From the NCBI GenBank assembly GCA_013397455.1, contig VYZB01000016.1:3361153-3425152 (forward strand): a stretch of 64,000 nt of DNA. The letters are read 5' to 3'. This DNA comes from Crotophaga sulcirostris (taxonomy: Eukaryota; Chordata; Aves; Cuculiformes; Crotophagidae). The notes beneath the pieces are model-generated. The model had not been told where the DNA came from. It worked only from the letters and a program-made list of their open reading frames with translations, and searched no databases. The position numbers and the translations under genes were made by a program. This document shows positions 48,957 through 62,000 of this stretch, piece after piece; the stretch's first letter is position 1; each line of letters starts with the position of its first letter.

Positions 48957-49011
48957 NNNNNNNNNNNNNNNNNNNNNNNNNNNNNNNNNNNNNNNNNNNN
49001 NNNNNNNNNNN
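48957..49011. other. Assembly gap of 55 N
   Basis: A run of 55 N. Both flanks are AT-rich. The length is not a round number, which suggests an estimated gap size rather than a fixed placeholder. Nothing can be said about the missing bases. Confidence 1.
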
Positions 49012-51959
49012 AATAAATTTCTTTCAGAGTAAATGACAATACTAAAATAGTAAATTTAATCTTTTTTATATTATATTAGCAAAAGTTCATTAGTGCTGCT
49101 TCATGTTTGTCTGTATTTATCTTACTAAATAAGCAAATTAGTTTAACAGTATGGGTTGGAATGTGTTTTGATTCCATTTCAGTACAGCTGTACATTTCAG
49201 AAGAAAAGTGCTCCTGAGGTGATGTGGGACAGGTTACATTCCTAATCTCACAGCTGTCTCTCTAGCTATCGGTATTCGTAAATCATACTCTGTAGTAAGA
49301 AGAGAGGTTAGAAATCCAGACAAAATGGTGATGGTTGTGAGAGTCAATCTGAGGATTTTATATGAAAAAAAATGTCTTGTTTGAAATATGTGCCTTTGGT
49401 TTTTTGCCTTTAAGGGATATGTACTATATGATAGATATGTAGCCTATTTTTGGATAATTATCTGATAATTTTTATAATCTTATAATAGAAAACTATAGAA
49501 GTTCTCCTGAATTTCATGAATCACATTCTTACATAAGTTCCCACTTACAGGAAACATTGTTTGGTGTATTTTTTAAATCTGAGTTCATCAACAAAAGGAA
49601 AAGAATCTGAATACTCTGGGGTAACACATGGTTACAAATTTTTATGTATTTGGCTAGAAGAACATACAGCTGATCTCAGTCACTGAATTAACTCTGAGTT
49701 CCATTCCTTGCATACCCTATGAAGGCATAAAAAATAATCCCATATTCATCTATTGCACATTAAAGGTGTGCGATCCCACACCCTGTTTGCAAAATAAAAC
49801 CCAGGTAATAGCTTGAAAATTCTCATCTGAAAACACTAGAAAATAAGTTTTTGGAGAAATATTGACCAAGCTGTATATGTAGCTAGCTGATTAACTTACA
49901 GTGGTCTGTCTTATTTTTAGCATTAATGTCCACAGTGTGGTTAAGAGGATCTGAATTATCTTGCATGCACTAATTATTCAAAATCACTTTTTAAAATATT
50001 TCTGCAGATAATTCCTGAATTGTATCTCATTTACATTTGTCTCTGAAACACTGAGCTTTCATTTCAGCATGGATTACAGTTGTCCTGATTCAACATATGT
50101 AAACAGTTTCTCAGCCTTCATTGAATTGAAGAAGTACCTAGGACATTATTGAACTTCTGTGCATATTGCTTATATTATTAAATGAGAAATTATTTTCATG
50201 GCTATTTATGTAGAGTCTAAAAAAATATATTTAGTTCAAGCAACTGTATAAAATTAAGAACATTAATATAAATTTTGCAGTATTGGCCCAATTATAGAAA
50301 TGTACATATGAATCACCTATAGAAAAATTCAGCTGTGTGTATGGTATGGAATTCAACTTAGTCATTTCTGTGGGATAGATCATAGGGACTGCTTTTTTGT
50401 ATTTTCAAAATTTTGTTCTATAATTTGTTCTTAACACTGTGCCTTGCTAATATATAACCTGCTCGTTAGGTTTAAATAGTACACTGTGGAATTTCTTCTT
50501 TGATTGAGGCCTGTGTTGTGTACTCAGGTTGCCAGGAAAAGCAAAAATTAAAGATAATATTTTCAACAGATTGAGATATTGCAATATTTTGGGCCTCAAC
50601 TGTCTAAGCAGAGATACAGTATACAATTCTTTAAAAATGTCATTAAAATCTTAGGTTTAATTAACATTGGATTCAGTTCCACATTTGCTGAAATGAAATA
50701 TTTTGAGGATCTGGTCATTCAAGTGCACACGCTTCATAGAGGAAAAGATTTTTTTCTTGTGAATGACTTTTTTTTAATTGTAATGCAGCAAAAAAAACCC
50801 AACACATTTCCAACATAGATATGTGTCTCAATTTGTACATGGAACTTTTCTACCTTCAATGTCAGAGCTGTAGTTACTAGAGTAGTTATAAGCTGTAGTT
50901 ATACTTTTCAGTTTACTTACACTGTATGGTTACCTAGCAGTCCCTTTTTGGTGTCTTGTCTTCCTCTTTTCTTGCTTTTTCTGTAAACAACAAATATTCA
51001 TTACTGTTTTAGGAAGGATTTCGTTGTCATACCACTGTACAGAAAGACGTTTCAACATCAGCTATAAAATGGAGACAGGGGTTTCAGATATTTAGTAGCT
51101 AAAATGCAAGACAAGAAGAAAATGAAATAGTAGAAAGTTAGAGATCTAGCATATATTGGTCCCTGAAATTGCTATTCTTTATTACTTGTATTGTGGCATA
51201 CGAGTACTGCAGTACTTGAACTGTGATCTCTGTTTCCTGTATTGGCAAAATAAATAAACTTCTTTAAAAGTAGAAGCTTGATCAAGCTCATTCAAAACTA
51301 TCAGTAATCTCAGTTACAGTTCTGTGTGTAAGTAGTAACTGAACAGAGTTCTTAAAAAATACAATATTTTGTGTTGAAATTAAATTCTTTCACTAATCCC
51401 TACTGTTGGATTCTGAATAGGAAGTGATGCCATCTTTCAGCTGTCTATTTCAGGAAAGACAATTTAAACCAGGACAGACTGCTTTAAAATACTCTCTATA
51501 GTCAATCTAATAATAAGATATTAGTCTTCAAAGATGTGTTAGTCAAAAGGAAAACAGATGTTGAAAATCATTGACTCATTTTTTGCTTCAAAGCTTACAG
51601 TAATTTGCATCACCTACAACAACCTCTTCCACTGGATACTGTAGGATGTGTGAGAAGATTTAACTAAGGGATAGCAGTTTTTCCTTGGCATTTTTTTGAA
51701 ATGGAATAAATTAGCTCAGATTAATGCAACCATTGTATTTAGTGTCATGTTAACAACAAAGCAGAATTTTAAATGTAGAAGGGTTACTTACAATAATAAT
51801 AATTTCCTTAAGGACAGGGTGCAGTTTCTAGTGTTAAGACACCTAGCTAGCTGACTAAATCTTAAGGGTATTACTAGTAAGAAACAGCAACTATATCCTG
51901 TGAAAAAAGTCTTTGAGGCTACCAAGGTTGTTTAGTAGATTCTTTCACTTTGACTGAAC
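49012..51959. other. AT-rich unique DNA, no gene seen
   Basis: The few open frames are short (50579-50818 plus is the longest at 79 codons) and have no recognisable motif. No transposon or RNA gene was recognised. Confidence 0.6.
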
Positions 51960-52290
51960 TCTTTTGAGAATTTTGGGGCTGGTGTGGAGACTAAGGAATA
52001 GGGTACATGGAACACTGTGCAGAGCCTCAGTGCTGCAAGTTGCTGCTTCTGGACCTGGAAGGAGTATAGCTGCAGCAATAGACTGCAGCCTTATTGCAAG
52101 TGAATTCCCCTCTCTAAGAGGCAGTGCTAATTAGCCTCTCTACAGTGCTAGGTTAAAACAATTAGATGTGAAAGCTGGTGACCATAGAGAGTATGCTCTC
52201 TGCCAAGTACATAATACCAGCTCTCAGAGAGCTGACTTTGGAATGCTTCAACACAGCAGTCTATGTTATCATGTAGACATGCCCTGAGTA
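51960..52290. mobile_element. Doubtful hAT-like nonautonomous transposon relic
   Basis: The right edge reads ATGTAGACATGCCCTGAG (about 52273-52290), which in reverse complement resembles the CAGGGCATGTCTACA-type terminal repeat of hAT elements common in reptile genomes. The interior is more GC-rich and complex than its flanks (for example CTCAGAGAGCTGACTTTGG at 52222). The matching terminal repeat on the left was not found and no 8-bp duplication is visible. It could also be unique DNA with a chance match. Confidence 0.3.
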
Positions 52291-55200
52291 ATTCAATGAA
52301 TAATGAACAAAATTAGTATTATATATTCTTCAGAGTTTTTATGGCATTTTATTTTTATCCTATAGTTTTTAAAGTCTTTTTTTTTAACTCATTCAGCTAA
52401 TGGCCACATCAGAATACCCTCCTAACTTAGTAGGAAACGAAAGTAGAAGAATCCTGAGCACAATTTTGCAGTATTTTTGTAGAAGTAGCACAAATGCCTC
52501 AAATTTTTTTTCTAGAAGAGGTTGATCACAGGGTAAGTGTTCCACAACTCTATTAGTGAAGCCATTCTTGAATGAAAAGAACAATATGAGAGTTAATTTG
52601 GGATAGTACTATTTCTCTACTTACTAACATGTCCTTGTATTTTGTAAATATTTCAGAAACTTCTTCTGTTCTGTGTTCAGGGACTGAAATTTCTCATATG
52701 TGTAAGTTTAATGCATCTAATAAGTGGATGAATACGTATTATTTATATCTCTGAGGGGTTGCGCAAATATTTAAATACTGGTAGTGCTGTCATTCAGGTA
52801 TTAAAACTGAAAAATATAATGAAGTAAAGCCATGTCAAAAGGCTAATGACATCAGGTAGCAGCTGTGTCACTTTTTAATTGGAATACTTCAAGTATTTCT
52901 AAACCAATGACTTTAGATATTTCAAGTTAGAAATAATTTATATGTGTTCTTCTAGGCTTATGAGCTATGCATACCTAATTATTTTTTCAATTAAGACAAA
53001 AAAAACCCAATAGTATAAATATTTCATACAATTTACAGTAGGGCAAAGATGAATACATAATACATTTGCTGTTGTTTGTTCATATAGGGTTTGTATTGTT
53101 TTTCAGAAAGTGCCAGGGAATATGTAGGAAGAATGATTTTATATGTACAATTCCAAGTAGTTCTTTGGAGTGTGGTATAAAATGACCTGTTCTCTAGAAA
53201 TGGCTCAATAGGATATTTCAGGTGTACTTTTAATTATTGTTTCTTTTATAGTCTACATGTAATTACTCCCACAGAGATGGCACTATCTAAACACTCATCG
53301 TATCTAAAACCAATGAATATTTTCCCAGCTGGAGATTAATGCTAGGACACTTTACTGATATTTTGCCATTGGAAAAAACATCTATTTATCTAAATTAGTA
53401 TCACCAGCATATTGATTCCTTAACTTGGAGCATTTTAGTCCCATGCAATTGTGGAGCATGAGAAATTACAACACTTAACCCTCGGTGAGAACCCTCACTG
53501 CCTTCAGGTTTGTTTTCAAGAACAGTCATAAGAAATTTTAAACTAACTCTTGATATATCTGTTAGGCCTTCCATAATCATATAAGCATTTCAGATTATTA
53601 GACCTAACAATTAAAAATAACACAGGCATTTAACTCTGAAAATTATTTGAAGAATTGATTGGTTTGTGTCTATTCAATCTCAAATCCAGCAAAAAAGGCA
53701 AAAAGTGAGCTACCAGATATGTAGCAGATTGGAGACTTTGGAATTCCACCTCACATTTTATGAACGTGTATAGAGAGGAAATATTGAAGTTCAGATAACA
53801 GATTTTATAATCAGTAATTGAGTATAGTCCTGACTGTTTCTGGACTGTTACTTGGTTACCAGCTAAGAATGGTCTGACTTTACCCAAGCATGCTTTCATA
53901 GGTAAATAAGTCTCAGCAGTTATCAATACCGTCCTACCACCTGGATAACAATGGAAAGCATCAGTCTTCCAGGAGCAGAGGTCAAACTAATCAGTCAGAC
54001 CAAAACCCCAATACCTTAATTTATTTTAAAATGGAAGTTTAACAAAGGGATTTAATTGCTGTAGAAGAAATGACTGAACCAGATAGTCCTGAAATCCTTC
54101 TCTGTGTTTCTAAGCCAAACATTAATTATGGTATGGTGGTATCTATTTTCCTTGGGAGTTAGTTTATGGTATCATCTTGGGAAGTGCATAAAAATTTGTT
54201 TAAGGCTAGAATTTCGGTCATTCAGTCAAATCAGTTTCCTAATGTTCGTTAGAACTGCTCTCAGTTTTCTGCTAAGTAATATAGACCTATAAATATTTGA
54301 CTAGGTTTTTATATGAAAGTAGATGGTAAATTTACCTCTGTTAAATTGGTTTAAAATAAACGTAGCAAAGAATTAAAACACACTCTTCTATGCTTGTGTA
54401 CAGTACTGCTTGCATAGAATGCTGTGAATGTAGGAGAAGGGGTGTTTCATTTTATCTAAATTTCTTCCGATCTGCAAAGATATTTCAGAATTCAACATTT
54501 TTATTGTGATCCTATTCACATGGACATGTAACGCAGCATTCTAACAGTATGCAATAATCAACAGCATAAAGTTCTTTCCTGGTATAAAGTGTTTGCTTGT
54601 CGTAACTGTGTCAGTTTCCTGTTCTGTTCTTCAACACTGAATTTGACAGATACACTGTGCTGTCAGTGGCTTACTCTGAACTGTATAAAAGGGAAGTTGC
54701 CAGTGCAATTTGTTTCAAAGAATTTCTAAATTGACTGCAAAACCAGCAGAATATATCCAGGAAAAAAAAAGATATTACAATCATGATCTTACTTTAAGAA
54801 CAGCATTGGTTATTCATATATTTTAAAGAGAACAATTATAAAAAATTATTTGATGTATCTGTACATTCCCTCCAAGTTGTTTTCCTATTATGCCACATGT
54901 TGCAACCCAAAATTAGTCTCCCACACGGTATTATGAATATGAGAATGAATGGCAGTGTAGAGACTCAGTGTGTGAGAATCTTTTGCAATTGATTTTAACA
55001 TTTAAAGAAAATTTTACGAAAATTGTATCCTAGGAAATGTAAATTAAGCTCTTTTGAAAAAGAGAGAGAGCAGCTAAAATGTTCTGCCTTGCTCTTATAC
55101 TTCTTGTTGAACTCATAATTTAGGTTTACATTCCCTTACTCCCTCTTCTGCCATCTTCTGAAATAGCAGTACCACATATCAATTATCAACATCTACCAAC

Positions 55201-58200
55201 AGTTTTGTCTATAGAATATTGAACTACTGGATCAAAACTGTATCTTGGAGAGTTTTGCTACAGGTATCCTAATTTTCTACCCAAGCTAGATATTAGTTTT
55301 GTGGCATATAGACACTAGGTGTTTATAAGCAGCAAGTGTCTTTTGAAGGAATAAATTACTTGCAATAGCCTTTTATGTGAAAATGCTATAAAAGAGATTT
55401 TTTTTTCTCCACTTCAAAAGGTGACTGAGATGCTCAAGATATGTAAGAATGTGTGATATAATTTATAACATAACTGTTGTAGTATCAGCATATGAGCGGA
55501 AACAAATTTTGGAGAATTTGGAATTTATCACAGCTCTTGAAATAATTTTAGCTTGAAGTAAAGAGGGGAATTAATATGAATGTGTTCTGTTGTAAATGTG
55601 TTCCCAAATGTTTTTAAAATTACTTCAGCTGCTGCTTCTTAGGAAAAAGAAATCAATAAAGGAAGTGAAAAATAAAAAATGAAAATTTCAGGCCCAGTGA
55701 CAGCAGACAGTGACCTGGGTACCTTCTATCCACACACACCTTTCAGTCAAGTAATACGGGTACTGCAGTGGAATAAACTGAAGACGCTCTGGCAGCCAAC
55801 TAGACTTTGATCACTTTTGTTCATAGATGTTCCTCATATTTCCATAGCCTCTTTTTTCTAAGCAGCTGGCATTTCCTAAACTTTACAGTGAGTGCTGACT
55901 GAACTTAAAGAAAGCTTTACTCATTCTGCAAACAGACATTAAATATCCATGCTGGGCCACACTGTTTTTTTCCTAAAATATCAGACACAGTCTTTTCATT
56001 ACACGTTGTGGTTTTTTGTTAAATGTCCTTCACATTCTACAGAGCAAATTATGGTGAAAGATGAGTTACGTTGTGTAATCACAGTACTTTGATTAATTCA
56101 GTGTTTTAGCAGAAATGCCTACATTTGTTTCATTTTATGGGTTTTGTTGATTCATGTTTTTTGTTGATTATGCCTATGGTTTATGTTGATTTCATGGCAC
56201 ATTAAGATACTGCACACAATTAAAAATAGAGATGATAAATATGCTTTCGCAAATTACCATAGTATGTCTGAAGGGAAAGCTAAGAAGAGTTAACTTTTTA
56301 CTAGTAAGGATACATGAATGCAGTTGGCATATTGACTGCCTTAGTCTTTTATTTCTTTGTAATGACAGACTGCACCCTAGTAAACAGTGCACTGGTAGAA
56401 ACATACATTGTAGCTTTTGGTCCTACTGATCTTGTGCCAGTATGTTGTCTTGCTGGATCTAATATATGATCACTACTTGTTATGAATTTTGTCTGGATTA
56501 GAGCATAATGAGGGGGCTCTGTGCAGTCTGTGAAAGCTGCACATGCACAAAGTAAAAGTGAATATGTATGCTGCATGTTCTGGGTGTGAGAGGAAGGCAT
56601 GTGGGAGTCTTGAGTGTTTAAAACCGGCTGAAGTAATTTGAGGCAACTGCAGAAAATACAGACAACGAAACTTTGTGCAGTTCTTCATATCGCCTGTTCA
56701 GCATGACCTCTGGAATGGACTGTGCCACATGCTGCACAAAGTTTTTACTTTAAAGAAAGAACCTAGGAAAGAGATAACATCTGACTTGCAGAGCTATCAC
56801 TTGGTAGCGTAGTCAAAGTTTGCTCCTCTTAGATCTACTTTGGCATTGCCTTTTCTAGTTGAGCTAACTGGATCCTCTTTCTACCTCTCTACCGCTTGGA
56901 ACAATTGTTGACAGATGCAGAATATATACTGTGCTTTCCCCTGTCAAGAATGAAAGGCAGCTATGTTGTCTCAGGTCTCCCAGACACGCCAAAACTATCA
57001 GAAGCAGAGTGCTACCCAGAAGCTGTGGGAGTACTACTGCTTTGCCACACCTCTCCTTTTTTATTGCTACAACAATCATAAATAACTTTACTTAAAACAT
57101 CTCAAACTCCAGTCTCTCTAGGGGAAATCCCTAAAAAAATAAGTTTTATGTGGTCTTTTGTGGCCAGAAGTAACAGTTTAATAACACAGCATGGAAAAAA
57201 AAAAAAACCACAACCCAAAAGACAAGTGAAAACTGAAGTTTTTTCTTTCAATAGAGAAGGATATTGAAAGTCACCCTAAAAGATATATTCAAAAACATTG
57301 GGTTTAGATTTTGAGCTCTCTAGGAAGTCACTTTAGTGATGACTTTCTGAAACACTGTCTTGTCTTCTACTGCCCTTTAGTTAGTGTTGTGTGATAATTC
57401 CTGGTATTCAAATCCAAAGAGATAGTTATTCATTCCTTTTATATTAAAATGAAATTATTCTTTATATCAGCACTGGTTCTTTTCTTGGCAACATCAAAAA
57501 TACCTATTAGAAGTAATCATTACAATGGTTTGCAGCAATAGTGATCACAGAAAATTTGCACTCTATGCATTAGATTCAAAAAGTTTTGCAAGGTTGTGAA
57601 TGTTTACAATAGTTTGAATGAATGAAAGAGTCTTGCCAAGAAAATACAAATTCTTCAATAAATATATTCTGTAGTTTTTTAGAGAATATATAAAGAATCA
57701 TTTTGAGAAACCAAGAATACTTTCTTCTTTGTTCATATTTCAGTAGAATGCACTTTTTTGCTGTTTCAGTAATTAAGTCTTATGACCTTCCAGACAGAAT
57801 AAATCCTGCTGATATATTTAAGTTGGAGCAACCTCTTGATGTACAAACTAAATAAATTAAAAAAAAGACACTTGCCCAGGATCTTAACAAGCTGTTTTGC
57901 TTTTACCTTTGAAACAGAATTGAATGGTAAAGCAATAATGCCTACTGAAACTGTTCTAGCCTCTTTATTAACTAGAACCTCCTTTTGAAATTCATTGCCT
58001 TCCATTATGTTTTTTAAAGAATTTTAATTATGTGCCTGAAAAGAATAAAGATGCTTCAGGCTCCATTTGTTTATCGTGGAAGGTAAAAAAAATGAGGGCA
58101 GAGCTTCCCAGCTCATGCAGGGGTTGCAGAGAGAGAGAGATGACTTTTAATTCGACAAGTTCAGAGAGATTTCTTAGTTTGACGCGCACAGCAGGGGGTC

Positions 58201-58849
58201 TTTGAGTGCCTGGCAATACTTCAGCATTCTGAGCTTTGAAAGTCTTTCCCTGCAGCAGAAATTGTATCAAAAGCCAATGATAATATTCCCTGCAAGGTAA
58301 AGGACCCTATTGAAGATTTCTAGAGCTGTTTATTTATTCATCACAGTTTTTTCTTTTAGGACGTATCAGGCATATAGGTAATAATTCACACAGATGCTAG
58401 AAAAATGAAATAAAGAAAGAGGAATCCCTCATTAATCCTTCACCTTTCTCTTAAGTTTTCCGTAGGCCACGTTCACCTGAAAAATTCCCTGTCATTCCCT
58501 GCCATATATTCTGTATACAATCTTCACTTCAAATGTCAGCTTTTCCCTGTTTTAAACAGAATTGTCATTTCTATCTGCCTTCTACCACCAGCTGAGTACA
58601 TAAGATGTTTATGGCCGTTTCCTTCCACTAAACCCTCGAAGTGATTGATTAATTTTACAGAAAGATATTCAATTTCTTAGGGGTCTTTTTAAATCTTATT
58701 TTTAAAGTAGATTTGAGATAACTGTTTCAAAGCCAAGATTAAAGCCATCCAGAGATCAGAGTTTTAATGTTTTGGCATTACTTTTATTTGAAAAGTATAC
58801 ACATGTGGTTTTCTTCCTGTTTTTGTTTTGTTGTGTTTTTTTTCTGCAG
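52291..58849. other. AT-rich unique DNA, no confirmed gene
   Basis: No homology recognised in any frame. GC-richer, more complex stretches at about 54460-54730, 56340-57080 and 58040-58270 stand out by eye as possible conserved noncoding or exonic sequence, without proof. The antisense pair of open frames at 56864-57081 is probably incidental. Confidence 0.5.
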
Positions 58850-59015
58850 CAGAGCTGGGACTGTGAGACTACGACAACCTTTCCCTTGTGTAATGTCACT
58901 GTCGACTATCACTTTGGCAGAATCAGCCAGCTCAGTGAAGACAGAAAAACCCTCCTTCCCTCCTGTTTATTCATCTGCTGGTGGCATTCAAAGTGACCTT
59001 CCCTTATAAATATTG
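58850..59015 (+). other. Candidate exon, 166 bp, with good splice-site matches at both ends
   Basis: The left edge follows a long pyrimidine-rich tract ending TTTTTTTCTGCAG at 58849, a strong acceptor match. The right edge at 59015 is followed by GTGAGT, a strong donor match. The interval is more GC-rich than its surroundings and contains two CpG sites. Two frames stay open across most of it. One runs to a TAA at 59007-59009, only 6 bases before the donor, so a real transcript ending there would not be expected to trigger nonsense-mediated decay. The other closes at 58994-58996. Neither peptide resembles a family that I know. It may be an exon of a long noncoding RNA, a UTR exon, a last coding exon, or chance. 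Confidence 0.35.
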
Positions 59016-62000
59016 GTGAGTGACCACATGGAGAAAGTAAATCTTGGTGCAAAGAATGCTGTATTGGCTTGAGGGATTTCCATTTCTTTCGAAGTATGTT
59101 AAAAAACCCAATATGCAGATGTTTGGATTTAGGGTTTTTTAATAATAACTCCAGGTGTTTTAAAGCACTTATTTCTTGGAACTTACAAGCATTTATAGAA
59201 TACTAACATGTGCTATCTGTTACAACTATAGGAAACAATCTTTCAAAATAGTCTTTTAGAGAGGGAAATATTTCCTGACAGCAAACAAGAATCTCTCCCC
59301 TCTTCCTGTTACTTTGTGTTGGCTGAACAGTATGGAATGGTATAAATTTATCATAACACCCCAAATACAGCAAGGTGAGTCTTTCCCAAGTGCAGGAATT
59401 AAGAAAGATAGTTAGAGACTGAGTTCTGGGACTCTTCTGATTTGGGAAACATGCCTAGAGTGAAATCACAGCACTGCAGAAATTCTGATGCCCACAAGGA
59501 AGTCCAGGAATGGTGTAGTAACTATAATAGTTCCATAAAACTGTCTAAATTACATAGTTGAGTACTGGGAAAGTTTTCAGGTCATTTGAGGCTATCTCAG
59601 CTGATTTATCCTGCTTTAGACATCCAGCATGTGGAGAGATTTTCAGTGTTGAAAACAGATGCGTAGATGGTGAAATAGCCACCCATGACTCAGGAATATT
59701 TACTGTACCGTAACACGGAACACTACAAAATACATGCTCAGATAAAGAAAATATTTAACCTGGCTTGGAACAGTTTGGAAACTGTGAATATGTGCAGGAT
59801 ATAAGGCTAGAAGTTATTAGAGGATTACACATATTTAATCTAAAGACATTTCCATAAAAGAATCACTTAACCAGCTGCCATTCAGTTTTAACTACATTAT
59901 TGCAATTATCTCCTATTCATACTACAGTCAGACAACTGTGATGTATCATTTATGACTATATGATGAGTAATGTTTGATTTTTTATTTTTCTTAATCATAT
60001 GTATGCTTGAAGTATGTCATTTTAAAAGACCAGAGAAGCTTCAAAAGAAATATTACTAGGAGCGTTATCATGGCACCAGCCTAACAAAATAATGTCTTTT
60101 CATGAAAGGAATACTTCCAGCAAAAGGGAAGGCTGGTGTATATAGTGCATGTATCTTTTGCATAAAGGATGAGGAGTGGTGCCATTTAGATGTTCCTCAG
60201 CTATGTTTTAGGATTGTCACCGATTTCTGTGGCTACTAGAAATAAAGGGAAAGAGTGGAAAAGAGAAGGAAGAGAGAAAAAATTTTACAGAATTACATAA
60301 ATGGTTACGCTCTTTCAATATTCTTTCATTCTTTCTGTATCAACTATGTGATGAAGTCTACCTAATTTGGGGGATAGCATTTGGGTATACAGATAAATCA
60401 GTATCAGACTTGGTTTTGAGGATTTATGTGGCTCTCTTAGAGCTGGATTGAGTCTTCATCCTGGCTTGGGATCATTGTAATAATGATTTCAAAAAATTAA
60501 AGGATAAATAAATGTATTAGATTTTCTGCAGCTTTTCATCTAGTAGCATCATGCTAACCATAACCACAAACTACGACATTTAGGTCAGTAACATATAATG
60601 GTAAGGTTGCACACCATTTAAAACATGAGGGCAGACTAGAGTTTCAAAGCATTCATCTTTTGACAAAGACCTTCTTTAACAGTGTTTCCATTCTGAAATT
60701 GTCTGTCAACTCATTTTTTTATCTTTAGAGGATGTTGCAAAGCTTTACAGTAGCTGTATGGAATAACTTGATGTTTGATCATATTATGATATTTTTCACG
60801 TGTAGCTGCTTTCCTTTAAAATAGATAAGACAGAACTATAGATAGTCCAACAGTTAAAGAACCAGATTTTTTTTGGTTTTCATGCAAGATTCCAAGTATA
60901 GACATACAGATCTGAACTCATTATTTTAAGTTATGACATTTTTTGAAATCTTGCAAGAGCAACTGGTACACCAATAATAATAATTTGTTGATCATAAACT
61001 CTGTTGGGAGTGTAGCAACTGCTCTGTCCTCTCTAACACATTGTAGCAGCTTTGTAGAAGTTAGGATGTGATCAGAGAGAATCAAATATAATTGTTACCG
61101 TTTTTCAGTGCATTTCTGGTAGCTCAAAAAATGGTAGGTTTTTTAGTTTTGGCTACATCCATTGTTAGAAAGAAATTACAAAGTATGCCAGTAATTTGTG
61201 ATATTATGTTTTCCTGTTTTAATTGCTGTTTGATACAACAATGTACTTCAATGTGATCTGCCAGATGGTCCTAGATTCAGTAATGTGCTGCTTCCATTGC
61301 ATTTTGCACGTATTTGATATTTTGTTCAAGTTTGACATTTTACAAAGAGTAAGGGGACTTAATTCAAGAAAACTGAGAGAATTAAACTGGTAAATAAATG
61401 TTAAATATTGTCATATATATACTTATAAATCTTCCCTCAACGGATTGAACACATTCTTGGTTTTAACTTATTGTGTCAGAGTGGGATTAATCCACTACAG
61501 AATTATTTTTTTTAAAAAAAATCAACTATTTTTTCAGGAGTTTGGTGAAAAATTGAGTGTATGCTCTTAAGGCAGGATGCTTTAAAAGCAAGTTTACACC
61601 TTTGAAAACTGCAGCTCTGAACTACATATGAAGGCTTAATGAGGAAACTTCCTTGCAGCTTAGTTCAAATATCAATTGATTGTGCACACTGCATTAACTT
61701 CCAGAAGTATGAACTAGCATTAGTCTTAAACAATGTTGCTCTCCCCAAAGTAAAGGACTTCACTATGAAAGAACATACATTTTTCTTTGTAAGTTGTTTC
61801 TTCATTTTTATTTAATTTTCTTGTGCCTAAATTCTTAGGAATCTGATGAAACTGGAATCATAATGCTCTTGAGTTTTAAGTAAAAAAGTCACACAAAATA
61901 CCAACTAGCAGAAATATGAAGTTTCGGGAGCTAAAACTAATAAAAATGGGTTTCCTTTGGAAATCTTATTTTCTTTGTACTGTAACAACACCAATTTCAT

